Part shown: positions 1 to 10,971 of the stretch, piece after piece
Numbering within the stretch: position 1 is the stretch's first letter
How the letters are laid out: the number at the start of each line of letters is the position of its first letter
Notes under the pieces: model-generated
What the model saw: only the letters and a program-made list of their open reading frames with translations
Database searches by the model: none
Told to the model about the DNA's origin: nothing
Made by a program: the position numbers and the translations under genes
Source of the DNA: Martinezella hainanensis
GTDB lineage: Bacteria > Pseudomonadota > Alphaproteobacteria > Rhizobiales > Rhizobiaceae
DNA: 64,000 bases
Reading direction: 5' to 3'
NCBI RefSeq assembly: GCF_900094555.1
Contig: NZ_FMAC01000004.1
Coordinates: 496,001-560,000, forward strand

Positions 1-2
1 TC

Positions 3-860
<858 letters not shown>

Positions 861-887
861 TTTCCGCGTTCCAACAGGGATAAATCC

Positions 888-2081
<1,194 letters not shown>

Positions 2082-2086
2082 TCGGG

Positions 2087-2578
2087 ATGGCTGCTTCCTT
2101 CGCTCCAACGGCTGCTCATCTCCGCCTCGGTGCCTTTGCCGGCACCTGGGAAGGGGAAGAGCATGTCGCGGCTTCGGCCTGGACGAAGGAAGGCACGGCA
2201 ACCGCGCGCCTCACGGCCGAGTGTCTGTTCGGCGGATTTTTCGTCGAACAGCGCTACGTGCAGACGCGGGACGGCAGCACGTCGTTCGAAGCCCGGAACA
2301 TTCTCGGCTTCGACGCTACCGATCAGGCCTACAAGCTCTATCAGTTCGATACAGTGGGTTTCGTGCCTGCCGCGCCGGCTTCCGGCGAATGGATCGACGA
2401 CAAGCTTGTCCTGACCAAGGTCTCGCCGCGCGGTCAGCAACGCACTCTCTTCCAGTTCGAAAATGAAGACTGCTACCGCATGGGCGTCACGTTCTCGCCC
2501 GCCGGCAGCGATACATGGCAGGAGGTCGTCAGCGGCTCATATCGCCGCGTTGCCTCCGCGTCTTCCAACCTCTCGTAA
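2087..2578 (+). CDS. DUF1579-like small protein inserted between sucC and sucD
   Basis: A 163-residue protein with no signal peptide or membrane segment. The early motif [12 protein letters not shown] and the later [11 protein letters not shown] and SGSYRR segments suggest a small beta-barrel-like domain resembling DUF1579 or heme-binding-like lipocalin-type proteins; the match is by eye only. It lies 5 bases after sucC and 12 bases before sucD, so it is almost certainly translated from the suc mRNA. Codon use matches its neighbours. Its function is unknown. The position suggests expression with the TCA enzymes but does not prove a role in them. Confidence 0.8.
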   Translation: MAASFAPTAAHLRLGAFAGTWEGEEHVAASAWTKEGTATARLTAECLFGGFFVEQRYVQTRDGSTSFEARNILGFDATDQAYKLYQFDTVGFVPAAPASGEWIDDKLVLTKVSPRGQQRTLFQFENEDCYRMGVTFSPAGSDTWQEVVSGSYRRVASASSNLS

Positions 2579-2590
2579 CAAAGGCCTCGC

Positions 2591-3493
2591 ATGTCTATTC
2601 TCATCAACAAAGACACCAAGGTTCTGGTTCAGGGCCTGACCGGCAAGACCGGTACCTTCCACACCGAACAGGCGCTTGCCTATCACGGCACGAAGATGGT
2701 CGGCGGTATCCACCCTTCCAAGGGCGGTGAAACCTGGACCGGTAAGGACGGCGAAAAGCTGCCGATCTTCAAGTCCGTTGCCGAAGGCAAGGACGCCACC
2801 GGCGCCAACGCTTCGGTCATCTACGTCCCGCCGGCGGGTGCTGCGGCTGCGATCCTCGAAGCGATCGAAGCCGAGATCCCGCTCATCGTCTGCATCACGG
2901 AAGGCATTCCGGTTGCCGACATGGTCAAGGTCAAGGACCGTCTGATCAAGTCGAAGTCGCGCCTGATCGGACCGAACTGCCCTGGCGTTCTGACCCCGAA
3001 CGAATGCAAGATCGGCATCATGCCGGGCTCCATCTTCAAGAAGGGCTCCGTTGGCGTCCTCTCGCGTTCCGGCACCCTGACCTATGAGGCCGTATTCCAG
3101 ACCACCAATGAAGGCCTCGGCCAGACGACGGCTGTCGGCATCGGCGGCGACCCGGTCAAGGGCACCGAATTCATCGATATCCTGGAAATGTTCCTCGCCG
3201 ACGACGAAACCAAATCGATCATCATGATCGGCGAAATCGGCGGCTCGGCTGAAGAAGACGCCGCACAGTTCCTCAAGGACGAAGCCAAGAAGGGCCGCAA
3301 GAAGCCGATGGTCGGCTTTATCGCCGGCCGCACGGCACCTCCCGGCCGCACGATGGGCCATGCCGGCGCCGTCATCTCCGGCGGCAAGGGCGGCGCGGAA
3401 GACAAGATCGCGGCGATGGAATCGGCAGGCATCCGCGTGTCGCCGTCGCCGGCGCGTCTCGGCAAGACGCTGGTGGAAGTCCTGAAGGGCTGA
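2591..3493 (+). CDS. sucD: Succinyl-CoA synthetase, alpha subunit
   Basis: Alpha subunit of succinate-CoA ligase, carrying the phosphohistidine. The 300-residue length fits the family. The N-terminal CoA-binding Rossmann domain has [12 protein letters not shown] near residues 13-24. The catalytic histidine lies in the [10 protein letters not shown] motif (H257), and [10 protein letters not shown] is seen near residue 127. The ATG follows an aaagg-like ribosome site at the end of the DUF1579-like gene. It pairs with SucC despite the intervening gene. Confidence 0.98.
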   Translation: MSILINKDTKVLVQGLTGKTGTFHTEQALAYHGTKMVGGIHPSKGGETWTGKDGEKLPIFKSVAEGKDATGANASVIYVPPAGAAAAILEAIEAEIPLIVCITEGIPVADMVKVKDRLIKSKSRLIGPNCPGVLTPNECKIGIMPGSIFKKGSVGVLSRSGTLTYEAVFQTTNEGLGQTTAVGIGGDPVKGTEFIDILEMFLADDETKSIIMIGEIGGSAEEDAAQFLKDEAKKGRKKPMVGFIAGRTAPPGRTMGHAGAVISGGKGGAEDKIAAMESAGIRVSPSPARLGKTLVEVLKG

Positions 3494-3510
3494 GCCTACC
3501 CATAGCAAGG

Positions 3511-3544
3511 CCGGACGGGGCGGCAGCTGCCTTGTCCCGTCCGG
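3511..3544 (+). other. Hairpin between sucD and sucA
   Basis: The 9-base arms CCGGACGGG and CCCGTCCGG are perfectly complementary, and the 16-base loop contains the smaller palindrome GGCAGCTGCC. A short TTTC follows, so the structure could be a weak terminator or a processing and stability element separating sucCD from sucAB. The downstream gene starts 124 bases later. Confidence 0.5.
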
Positions 3545-3668
3545 TTTCGATACTCGCAAGTGCATACCTGTGGCCGTGGCGGCCGCGAACGAAATACGGT
3601 CGCCGGGGACCCGAAAACCGGCAATGCAAACAAGTTGGGAGACGGGCGAGAGCGCCCGCAGATTCACC

Positions 3669-6653
3669 ATGGCAAGGCAAGAAGCCAACGAGCAATTTCA
3701 GATCACCTCGTTCCTGGATGGCGCCAATGCTGCCTATATCGAGCAGCTCTACGCGCGCTATGAGGACGATCCTTCATCGGTTTCCGACGAATGGCGGTCT
3801 TTCTTCAAGGCGCTCGAGGATAGCCCCGACGATGTGAAGAAGGCAGCCAAGGGCGCCTCCTGGCAGCGCAAGAACTGGCCGATCCCAGCAAAGGGCGATC
3901 TGGTCTCCGCGCTCGATGGCGACTGGGGCGTTGTCGAGAAGGTTATCGAAACCAAACTGAAGGCGAAGGCCGAAACCGCCGGTACGCCGGCCAGCGCGAC
4001 CGACGTCCTGCAGGCGACGCGCGATAGCGTTCGCGCCATCATGATGATCCGCGCCTATCGCATGCGCGGCCACCTGCATGCCAAGCTCGATCCGCTCGGC
4101 ATCGCCGCACCGGTCGAAGACTACAAGGAGCTGTCGCCGGAAGCCTATGGCTTCACCGAGGCCGACTTCGACCGCAAGATCTTCATCGACAACGTACTCG
4201 GCCTCGAATTCGCAACCATTCGCGAGATGATCGAGATTCTCGAGCGCACTTACTGCTCCACCCTCGGCGTCGAATTCATGCACATCTCCAACCCGGAGGA
4301 AAAGGCTTGGATTCAGGAACGCATCGAAGGGCCGGACAAGGGCATTGCGTTCAATCCCGAGCGCAAGAAGGCCATCCTCCAGAAGGTCATCGAAGCCGAA
4401 GGCTACGAGCAGTTTCTCGACGTCAAGTTCAAGGGCACCAAGCGCTTCGGCCTCGATGGTGGCGAATCGCTGATCCCGGCGCTCGAACAGATCCTGAAGA
4501 GCGGCAGCCAGCTCGGTCTGCGGGAAGCCGTGTTCGGCATGGCCCATCGCGGCCGTCTGAACGTGCTGTCCCAGGTCATGGGCAAGCCGCACCGCGCCAT
4601 CTTCCACGAGTTCAAGGGCGGTTCCTATGCGCCTGACGAAGTCGAAGGTTCGGGCGACGTGAAGTACCATCTCGGTGCCTCCTCGGACCGTGATTTCGAC
4701 GGCGCCAAGGTGCACGTCTCGCTGACGGCAAACCCGTCGCACCTCGAAATCGTCAACCCGGTCGTCATGGGCAAGGCCCGCGCCAAGCAGGACATGGGCG
4801 CCACCCAGTGGGACGGCGACATCATCCCGCTTTCCGAGCGTGCCAAGGTCGTGCCGCTTCTCATCCATGGCGACGCGGCTTTCGCCGGCCAGGGTGTCGT
4901 TGCCGAAATCCTCGGCCTCTCCGGTCTGCGCGGTCATCGCGTTGCCGGCACGATGCACGTCATCATCAACAACCAGATCGGTTTCACCACCAATCCGGCC
5001 TTCTCGCGCTCGTCGCCCTATCCGTCCGACGTCGCAAAGATGATCGAAGCGCCGATCTTCCACGTCAACGGTGACGATCCGGAAGCCGTCGTCTATGCCG
5101 CGAAGATTGCGACCGAATTCCGCATGAAGTTCCACAAGCCTGTGGTTCTCGACATGTTCTGCTATCGCCGCTACGGCCATAACGAAGGCGATGAACCGTC
5201 CTTCACGCAGCCGAACATGTACAAGGTCATCCGTGCACACAGCACGGTCCTGCAGCTTTACTCGCAGCGGCTGGTCAGCGAAGGCGTGTTGACTGAAGGC
5301 GAAGTCGAAAAGATGAAGGCTGACTGGCGTGCCCATCTCGAGCAGGAGTTCGAGGCCGGCCAGTCCTACAAGCCGAACAAGGCCGACTGGCTTGACGGCG
5401 AGTGGTCCGGTCTGCACACGGCCGACAATGCCGACGAACAGCGCCGCGGCAAGACCGCTGTGCCGATGAAGTCGCTCAAGGAAATCGGCCGCAAGCTGTC
5501 GGAAATCCCGGCTGGCTTCCATGCGCACCGCACTATCCAGCGTTTCATGGAAAACCGCGCCAACATGGTGCAGACGGGCGAAGGTATCGACTGGGCCATG
5601 GCGGAAGCCCTGGCATTCGGTTCGCTCGTCGTCGATGGTCACAAGATCCGCCTGTCAGGTCAGGACTGCGAACGCGGAACGTTCTCGCAGCGTCATTCGG
5701 TTCTCTACGATCAGGAGACCGAAGAGCGCTACATCCCGCTCGCAAACCTGTCGCCGACCCAGGCCCGCTACGAAGTCATCAACTCGATGCTGTCGGAAGA
5801 AGCGGTTCTCGGTTTCGAATACGGCTATTCGCTCGCTCGTCCGAACGCACTGACCCTCTGGGAAGCCCAGTTCGGCGACTTCGCCAACGGCGCGCAGGTC
5901 GTCTTCGACCAGTTCATCTCGTCGGGCGAACGCAAGTGGCTGCGCATGTCCGGCCTTGTCTGCCTGCTGCCGCATGGCTATGAAGGTCAGGGTCCGGAGC
6001 ACTCCTCTGCCCGCCTCGAACGCTATCTGCAGCTCTGCGCCGAGGACAACATGCAGGTCGCCAATGTCACGACGCCGGCGAACTACTTCCACATCCTGCG
6101 CCGCCAGCTGAAGCGCGACTTCCGCAAGCCGCTGATCCTGATGACGCCGAAGTCGCTGCTGCGCCACAAGCGCGCCGTATCGACACTGGCGGAGATGGCT
6201 GGCGAAAGCTCGTTCCACCGCCTGCTGTGGGACGATGCCGAACTGATCAAGGACAGCCCGATCAAGCTGCAGAAGGACAACAAGATCCGTCGCGTCGTCA
6301 TTTGCTCGGGCAAGGTCTATTACGACCTCCTGGAAGAGCGCGAGAAGCGCGGCATCGACGATATCTACCTGCTGCGTATCGAGCAGCTCTATCCGTTCCC
6401 GGCCAAGGCGCTCATCAACGAGCTCAGCCGCTTCCGCAATGCGGAGATGGTCTGGTGCCAGGAAGAGCCGAAGAACATGGGCGCATGGTCCTTTATCGAT
6501 CCGTACCTGGAATGGGTGCTTGCCCATATCGATGCCAAGTACCAGCGCGTTCGCTACACCGGCCGTCCGGCCGCCGCCTCTCCGGCGACGGGCCTGATGT
6601 CCAAGCATCTGTCGCAGCTTGCTGCGTTCCTCGAGGACGCGCTCGGCGGTTGA
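3669..6653 (+). CDS. sucA: 2-oxoglutarate dehydrogenase E1 component
   Basis: Thiamine-diphosphate-dependent E1 subunit of the 2-oxoglutarate dehydrogenase complex. The ATG at 3669 (MARQEANEQF) gives 994 residues, the usual rhizobial length. An in-frame ATG at 3570 would add 33 residues with no family character. Motifs include the GMAHRGRLNVL segment, the IINNQIGFTT region of the TDP-binding domain and a C-terminal transketolase-like half with LLPHGYEGQGPEHSSAR. It is the first of the OGDH genes, followed by sucB after 246 bases. Confidence 0.97.
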   Translation: MARQEANEQFQITSFLDGANAAYIEQLYARYEDDPSSVSDEWRSFFKALEDSPDDVKKAAKGASWQRKNWPIPAKGDLVSALDGDWGVVEKVIETKLKAKAETAGTPASATDVLQATRDSVRAIMMIRAYRMRGHLHAKLDPLGIAAPVEDYKELSPEAYGFTEADFDRKIFIDNVLGLEFATIREMIEILERTYCSTLGVEFMHISNPEEKAWIQERIEGPDKGIAFNPERKKAILQKVIEAEGYEQFLDVKFKGTKRFGLDGGESLIPALEQILKSGSQLGLREAVFGMAHRGRLNVLSQVMGKPHRAIFHEFKGGSYAPDEVEGSGDVKYHLGASSDRDFDGAKVHVSLTANPSHLEIVNPVVMGKARAKQDMGATQWDGDIIPLSERAKVVPLLIHGDAAFAGQGVVAEILGLSGLRGHRVAGTMHVIINNQIGFTTNPAFSRSSPYPSDVAKMIEAPIFHVNGDDPEAVVYAAKIATEFRMKFHKPVVLDMFCYRRYGHNEGDEPSFTQPNMYKVIRAHSTVLQLYSQRLVSEGVLTEGEVEKMKADWRAHLEQEFEAGQSYKPNKADWLDGEWSGLHTADNADEQRRGKTAVPMKSLKEIGRKLSEIPAGFHAHRTIQRFMENRANMVQTGEGIDWAMAEALAFGSLVVDGHKIRLSGQDCERGTFSQRHSVLYDQETEERYIPLANLSPTQARYEVINSMLSEEAVLGFEYGYSLARPNALTLWEAQFGDFANGAQVVFDQFISSGERKWLRMSGLVCLLPHGYEGQGPEHSSARLERYLQLCAEDNMQVANVTTPANYFHILRRQLKRDFRKPLILMTPKSLLRHKRAVSTLAEMAGESSFHRLLWDDAELIKDSPIKLQKDNKIRRVVICSGKVYYDLLEEREKRGIDDIYLLRIEQLYPFPAKALINELSRFRNAEMVWCQEEPKNMGAWSFIDPYLEWVLAHIDAKYQRVRYTGRPAAASPATGLMSKHLSQLAAFLEDALGG

Positions 6654-6899
6654 GGGGTTGCGCGATGACGCATTTTCGTTTGAAAATCGCGGCGTCGCGC
6701 CCCAGCCTTCCGCATGATGCGACGGGGGAGAAGATGGACGCCATGCAGCAACATGCCGCCTATCGCCGCAATCAAACAAATGTCCGGTCGACCGCTATGG
6801 TCGTTCGGGCGCTTGCGCCGCGGCGCATCACCCGTCCCCCGGCCATCTGTCGCCGGAATTCCATCCAACTCATAAAGACGAAAAATCAGGATTTGAACA

Positions 6900-8132
6900 A
6901 TGGCCACTGAAATCCGCGTTCCTACCCTCGGCGAATCCGTCAGCGAAGCGACCGTCGGTACCTGGTTCAAGAAGGTCGGCGATGCCATCAAGGCCGATGA
7001 GCCGCTTCTCGAACTTGAAACCGACAAGGTGACGATCGAAGTTCCGGCGCCTTCCGCTGGCACGCTCTCCGAAATCGTTGCCCAGGCCGGCGAAACCGTA
7101 GGTCTCGGCGCGCTGCTCGGCCAGATCTCCGCCGGCAACGGCGCTGCCGCCGCTCCGGCCCAGGCCGCCGCCCCTGCTGCGGCGCCTGCCGCTGCTGCAC
7201 CGGTTGCCGCCCCCGCCGTTTCCGCTCCGGCCTCTTCCATGCCGCCGGCACCGGCTGCCGGTAAGCTGCTTGCTGAAAACAATCTCTCCGCCGATCAGGT
7301 CGAAGGCAGCGGCAAGCGCGGCCAGGTCCTGAAGGGGGATGTCATCGCTGCTGTCGCCAAGGCTGCCTCGGCTCCTGCCGCCGCACCTGCTGCTCCGGTT
7401 GCCGTCCGCGCCCCGACCGCCGTTGAGGACGTCAACCGCGAAGAGCGCGTCAAAATGACCCGCCTGCGCCAGACGATCGCCAAGCGCCTCAAGGATGCAC
7501 AGAATACCGCCGCCATGCTCACCACCTACAACGAGGTGGACATGAAGGCCGTCATGGACCTGCGCAACAAGTATAAGGACATCTTCGAGAAGAAGCATGG
7601 CGTGAAGCTCGGCTTCATGGGCTTCTTCACCAAGGCCGTCACGCATGCGCTGAAGGAACTCCCGGCTGTCAACGCCGAGATCGACGGCACCGACATCATC
7701 TACAAGAACTACTGCCACGTCGGCATGGCTGTCGGCACCGACAAGGGTCTTGTCGTTCCCGTGATCCGCGATGCAGATCAGATGTCGATCGCGGAAGTCG
7801 AGAAGGAGCTTGGCCGTCTGGCAAAGGCTGCTCGCGACGGCACACTGGCGATGGCCGACATGCAGGGCGGCACCTTCACCATTACCAATGGCGGTGTCTA
7901 CGGTTCGCTGATGTCCTCGCCGATCCTGAATGCACCGCAGTCGGGCATTCTCGGCATGCACAAGATCCAGGAGCGTCCGGTCGCCATCGGCGGTCAGGTC
8001 GTCATCCGCCCGATGATGTATCTGGCACTCTCCTACGATCACCGTATCGTCGACGGCAAGGAAGCGGTTACCTTCCTCGTCCGCGTCAAGGAAAGCCTGG
8101 AAGATCCGGAACGTCTCGTTCTCGATCTCTAA
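6900..8132 (+). CDS. sucB: Dihydrolipoamide succinyltransferase (E2 of 2-oxoglutarate dehydrogenase)
   Basis: E2 core of the 2-oxoglutarate dehydrogenase complex; it transfers the succinyl group to CoA. In 410 residues there is an N-terminal lipoyl domain with the lipoyl-lysine in [10 protein letters not shown] (K43), a long Ala/Pro-rich linker at about residues 80-120, an E3-binding domain near 125-160 ([19 protein letters not shown]) and a C-terminal acyltransferase domain with the catalytic motif DHRIVDG (H381, D385). The E3 partner is encoded by lpdA at 10972. Confidence 0.98.
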   Translation: MATEIRVPTLGESVSEATVGTWFKKVGDAIKADEPLLELETDKVTIEVPAPSAGTLSEIVAQAGETVGLGALLGQISAGNGAAAAPAQAAAPAAAPAAAAPVAAPAVSAPASSMPPAPAAGKLLAENNLSADQVEGSGKRGQVLKGDVIAAVAKAASAPAAAPAAPVAVRAPTAVEDVNREERVKMTRLRQTIAKRLKDAQNTAAMLTTYNEVDMKAVMDLRNKYKDIFEKKHGVKLGFMGFFTKAVTHALKELPAVNAEIDGTDIIYKNYCHVGMAVGTDKGLVVPVIRDADQMSIAEVEKELGRLAKAARDGTLAMADMQGGTFTITNGGVYGSLMSSPILNAPQSGILGMHKIQERPVAIGGQVVIRPMMYLALSYDHRIVDGKEAVTFLVRVKESLEDPERLVLDL

Positions 8133-8147
8133 GGGGAGCGTTGGATC

Positions 8148-8897
8148 ATGTCGACATGGCCCATGCGGACGCTGCGCGGATTGTTGTGCGCCGTCGCCGC
8201 ATGGGTGCCATCGGCCGCCGGCGCGGCCGCGCTCGACATTTCCAAGCTCAGCAGCAATTTGGATCTGGCGTCGCTTGGCGACGCCGATCTTGCCGCTCGC
8301 TCGATCAACATCCTGCACATCGGCAATGTGGAATTGACCTCCGGGCGCGTCGTTGCCAGCGACCCCCTTGTCGGGCCTGATCGCCCGGCGCTTGTCCGGG
8401 CAGTTCCCCCCGGCGATTATCCCGTCACGCTCTATCAAGCTTTCGGCCGCATCGCTGCTGCCAGCATGCGCTTTGCCGAGGGCAAGCCGGTGCGCTGGGA
8501 GCTCGCCCTGATCCCGGGCCAGGATATCAATTCGCTGAAGAACGACGAGTTCTTCGGCTATCCGGTCGATGCCGGTCTCGGTTGCTACATGGATGCCGAG
8601 ACCTATGCGCTGATCCAGCAGCGCGAAAAGCAGGTCCAGGCGGAGAAGGCGTCGTCCGACGTCAATTACTATGATGATGTTCTGGCGTCCGAACTGAGCG
8701 CCAACAGCGACAACTACGTCATGCATCGGCCGGTATCGGGCAAGCGCGGCAATGTTGCGATCTTCTGGAGCGGCTGGGGCGACGGCTTCTATCCGGTTTT
8801 CTGGGGGCTCGATGCCAGTGGCCGGCCGCTTGTACTCTTCACCGATTTCGGCGTGACCGAGAATGCCGATGGCCGGCATGAGCCGGGAGGGCAATGA
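8148..8897 (+). CDS. Secreted DUF4241-like protein
   Basis: A 249-residue protein with a probable signal peptide (first ~26 residues, hydrophobic GLLCAVAAWVPSAAG then AAA). The mature part carries segments I associate with DUF4241: DPLVGPDRPALVRAVPPGDYPV, a GYPVDAGLGCYMDAE stretch and the C-terminal SGWGDGFYPVFWG followed by TDFGV. No catalytic function is established for this domain. The gene begins 15 bases after sucB and overlaps the next gene by 4 bases (ATGA), so it appears to belong to the suc transcript. Its role there is unknown. Confidence 0.82.
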   Translation: MSTWPMRTLRGLLCAVAAWVPSAAGAAALDISKLSSNLDLASLGDADLAARSINILHIGNVELTSGRVVASDPLVGPDRPALVRAVPPGDYPVTLYQAFGRIAAASMRFAEGKPVRWELALIPGQDINSLKNDEFFGYPVDAGLGCYMDAETYALIQQREKQVQAEKASSDVNYYDDVLASELSANSDNYVMHRPVSGKRGNVAIFWSGWGDGFYPVFWGLDASGRPLVLFTDFGVTENADGRHEPGGQ

Positions 8898-9421
8898 TCA
8901 TGCCGGCTCAGAATATGATGGCACGACTGGCCTCGATGCCCTTGATAACGCTGGCCTGCTCGGTCAATCCCATGCCTGCCTACGCGGAAGAATGCGTGCA
9001 GGAAAAGGCCGTCTATGTCGATATGGACAATGCCTACGAGCTGCGCTTCGAACCCATGGATTCGGAATCCGCTGTCAGCAACAAGTTCAAGCTTGCCGTG
9101 CGCAATACCGCTCTCGTCGCCGAGGGCGTCGTCATGCGTAGCGATGATCAATTGCGCGCCGATGGGCGGATCATGTTCGAGTGCCCCGAAGGGGATGTGA
9201 CAGGAGCGGATCTCAGAGCCTGCACCGTCTGGCAAGGCATGGTCTATGCCTCGGATCTGAAAGGCCATATCCGCGCACTGCCGGCGGAAGGCGAGAGCGC
9301 GGCGGACCGGCTTTTTCTCCCGGCGCTCGGCCCTTCGATCCAGAAGTCGTCCCTCTGGGGCAAGGGCAAGGCGACCGTCGCACCCTGGGATGTCCTTAGC
9401 TTGAAAGGATGCAATCAATGA
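8894..9421 (+). CDS. Small secreted protein of unknown function
   Basis: A 175-residue protein with a likely signal peptide (hydrophobic SMPLITLACSVNPMPAYA, then AEEC). The mature domain has no motif I recognise. It contains four cysteines (C33, C102, C116 and C173 by count), which could form disulfides in the periplasm. Its start overlaps the stop of the DUF4241-like gene, and its own stop overlaps the start of the following SDR gene. The overlaps imply translational coupling and a possible functional link between the two exported proteins. Confidence 0.75.
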   Translation: MIMPAQNMMARLASMPLITLACSVNPMPAYAEECVQEKAVYVDMDNAYELRFEPMDSESAVSNKFKLAVRNTALVAEGVVMRSDDQLRADGRIMFECPEGDVTGADLRACTVWQGMVYASDLKGHIRALPAEGESAADRLFLPALGPSIQKSSLWGKGKATVAPWDVLSLKGCNQ

Positions 9422-10173
9422 CCGACGATGCACCTGTTCTTCTCGTGACCGGCGGCAGCCGCGGCATCGGTGCCGCAGTCTGCCTTGCCGCCGCACAGCA
9501 TGGCTGGGCCGTGGCGGTCAATTATGCGTCCAACAAGGATGCGGCCGAGGCCGTAGTCGGGACAATCGTTGACGCCGGCGGCGAGGCGATTGCGATTGCC
9601 GGCGATGTCGGCAAGCCCGAGGATATCAAGGCCATCTTTGCCAAGGTCGACGCGCATTTCGGCCGCATCGACGGGCTCGTCAACAATGCCGGCATTGTCG
9701 ATAGTGTGCAGCGTGTCGATGAAATGACATCGGAGCGGCTCGATCGTATGTTCCGCATCAATGTGACCGGTTCGATCCTTTGCGCCGGTCAGGCCGTGCT
9801 TCGCATGTCGACCCGGCATGGCGGCAAGGGTGGTGTGATCGTCAATGTATCATCCATGGCTGCGATCCTCGGCTCCGCCGGTCAATATGTCGACTATGCC
9901 GCATCCAAGGCCGCGATCGATACCTTCACGCTCGGTTTGGCGCGCGAAGTCGCGACCGAGGGCATCCGCGTGAATGCGGTGCGCCCAGGCATCATCGATA
10001 CCGATATTCATGCGTCCGGCGGACTACCCGACCGGGCGCGCGACATGAGCCCCCTTATTCCAATGCAGCGGCCCGGTACGGCGGACGAAGTAGCGGATGC
10101 CATCCTCTATCTTCTGAGCCCGCACGCATCCTATATAACGGGCTCCATCCTCAATGTAAGCGGCGGTCGCTGA
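9418..10173 (+). CDS. Short-chain dehydrogenase/reductase (SDR), glucose-1-dehydrogenase-like
   Basis: A classical SDR of 251 residues from the ATG at 9418, chosen because it overlaps the previous stop as ATGA and lies 9 bases after AAAGGA. An in-frame ATG at 9409 is possible. It has the cofactor motif TGGSRGIGAAV, the NNAG motif (VNNAGIVD) and the catalytic S and YxxxK (VDYAASKAAI). The C-terminal GSILNVSGGR is typical. The substrate cannot be told from sequence. An SDR between sucB and lpdA is, to my knowledge, also found in other rhizobia. Confidence 0.92.
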   Translation: MTDDAPVLLVTGGSRGIGAAVCLAAAQHGWAVAVNYASNKDAAEAVVGTIVDAGGEAIAIAGDVGKPEDIKAIFAKVDAHFGRIDGLVNNAGIVDSVQRVDEMTSERLDRMFRINVTGSILCAGQAVLRMSTRHGGKGGVIVNVSSMAAILGSAGQYVDYAASKAAIDTFTLGLAREVATEGIRVNAVRPGIIDTDIHASGGLPDRARDMSPLIPMQRPGTADEVADAILYLLSPHASYITGSILNVSGGR

Positions 10174-10191
10174 TCGGAAAGGGTCGACAAG

Positions 10192-10830
10192 ATGCAGTAT
10201 ATTCTCGAATTTCTCGGCCTGATGGCGGTGTTCTCGATCTTCATCGTCGTTCCCGGCGCCGACTTCGCCGTCATTCTGCGCCAGAGCATCGTGCATGGCC
10301 GCCGCGCCGCCATGATGACCGGGCTCGGCATGGGCTTCTCGCTGCTCTTCCATATCAGCTACACCATTCTCGGGCTCGGCCTGATCGTGTCGCAGTCGCT
10401 GATGCTTTTCAGCCTGATCAAATGGGCCGGTGTTCTCTACCTCGTCTATCTCGGCATCAAGTCGTTCCGCCAGCCGGGCTTCAAGGTAAAGGACGTCGAG
10501 ATCACCGACGAGGACCGCAAGCCGGTTTCCGTCTGGCGCTGCCTGGCGACCGGTTTTGTCACCAATGCCCTTAATCCGAAGCCGGTGCTGTTCTTCCTGT
10601 CGCTGTTTTCGACGCTCGTTCATCACGATACGCCGGCGCTCATCCAGTTCAGCTACGGCATCGGCATGGCGACGGCGCTTGTCGCCTGGTTTGCCGGCGT
10701 CTCCACCTTCTTCACCGTCAAGCCGGTGCGCGATCGTTTCATCGCGTCAGGCAAATGGTTCAATCGCATCACCGGAGCGGCGCTCGTCGGCTTCGGCATC
10801 CGCCTCGCCCTGGCGCGGGCGGCCGATTAG
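10192..10830 (+). CDS. LysE/RhtB-family amino-acid exporter
   Basis: A 212-residue membrane protein with about six hydrophobic segments. It carries the N-terminal family motif VPGADFAVILRQS and the NALNPKPVLFFLSLF stretch typical of LysE/RhtB exporters. The substrate is unknown; homoserine, threonine and other amino acids are known for the family. It starts 18 bases after the SDR. Its TAG stop codon coincides with the first bases of a mosaic repeat, so the C-terminus may have been fixed by the repeat's insertion. Confidence 0.93.
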   Translation: MQYILEFLGLMAVFSIFIVVPGADFAVILRQSIVHGRRAAMMTGLGMGFSLLFHISYTILGLGLIVSQSLMLFSLIKWAGVLYLVYLGIKSFRQPGFKVKDVEITDEDRKPVSVWRCLATGFVTNALNPKPVLFFLSLFSTLVHHDTPALIQFSYGIGMATALVAWFAGVSTFFTVKPVRDRFIASGKWFNRITGAALVGFGIRLALARAAD

Positions 10831-10942
10831 AGCCGGATGATTTTAGATCGAAGCGATCTAAAATCTGAATCCGCTCTAGAATCAAAGAAGTAGAGCATGA
10901 TGTCGCCCGAAAACCGCTCACACTTTTCGGCATCATGCTCTA
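10828..10942 (+). repeat. RIME-like mosaic palindromic repeat, copy 1
   Basis: Two adjoining hairpin modules. The first runs from TAGAGCCGGATG to CCGCTCTA with an inner perfect stem ATTTTAGATCG / CGATCTAAAAT. The second is bounded by TAGAGCATGATG and CATCATGCTCTA and carries a CCGAAAA...TTTTCGG inner stem. Similar copies occur at 15349 and, in reverse, at 52351. It begins at the stop codon of the LysE-type gene and sits just upstream of lpdA. Confidence 0.85.
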
Positions 10943-10971
10943 ACAAAGATAGAAAACAAGGAAATTAAGAC

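Noticed and set aside
3774..5642. Very long reverse-strand ORF opposite sucA, with similar ones opposite fdsA, priA and atpD
   Set aside because: High-G+C codon bias creates long antisense frames. They are Arg/Asp/His-rich with no domain character.
6665..6910. A possible 81-codon ORF between sucA and sucB, overlapping the sucB start
   Set aside because: It is Arg-rich, has no family character, lacks a good ribosome site, and continues a shadow frame of sucA. It is treated as a 246-base leader without a gene.
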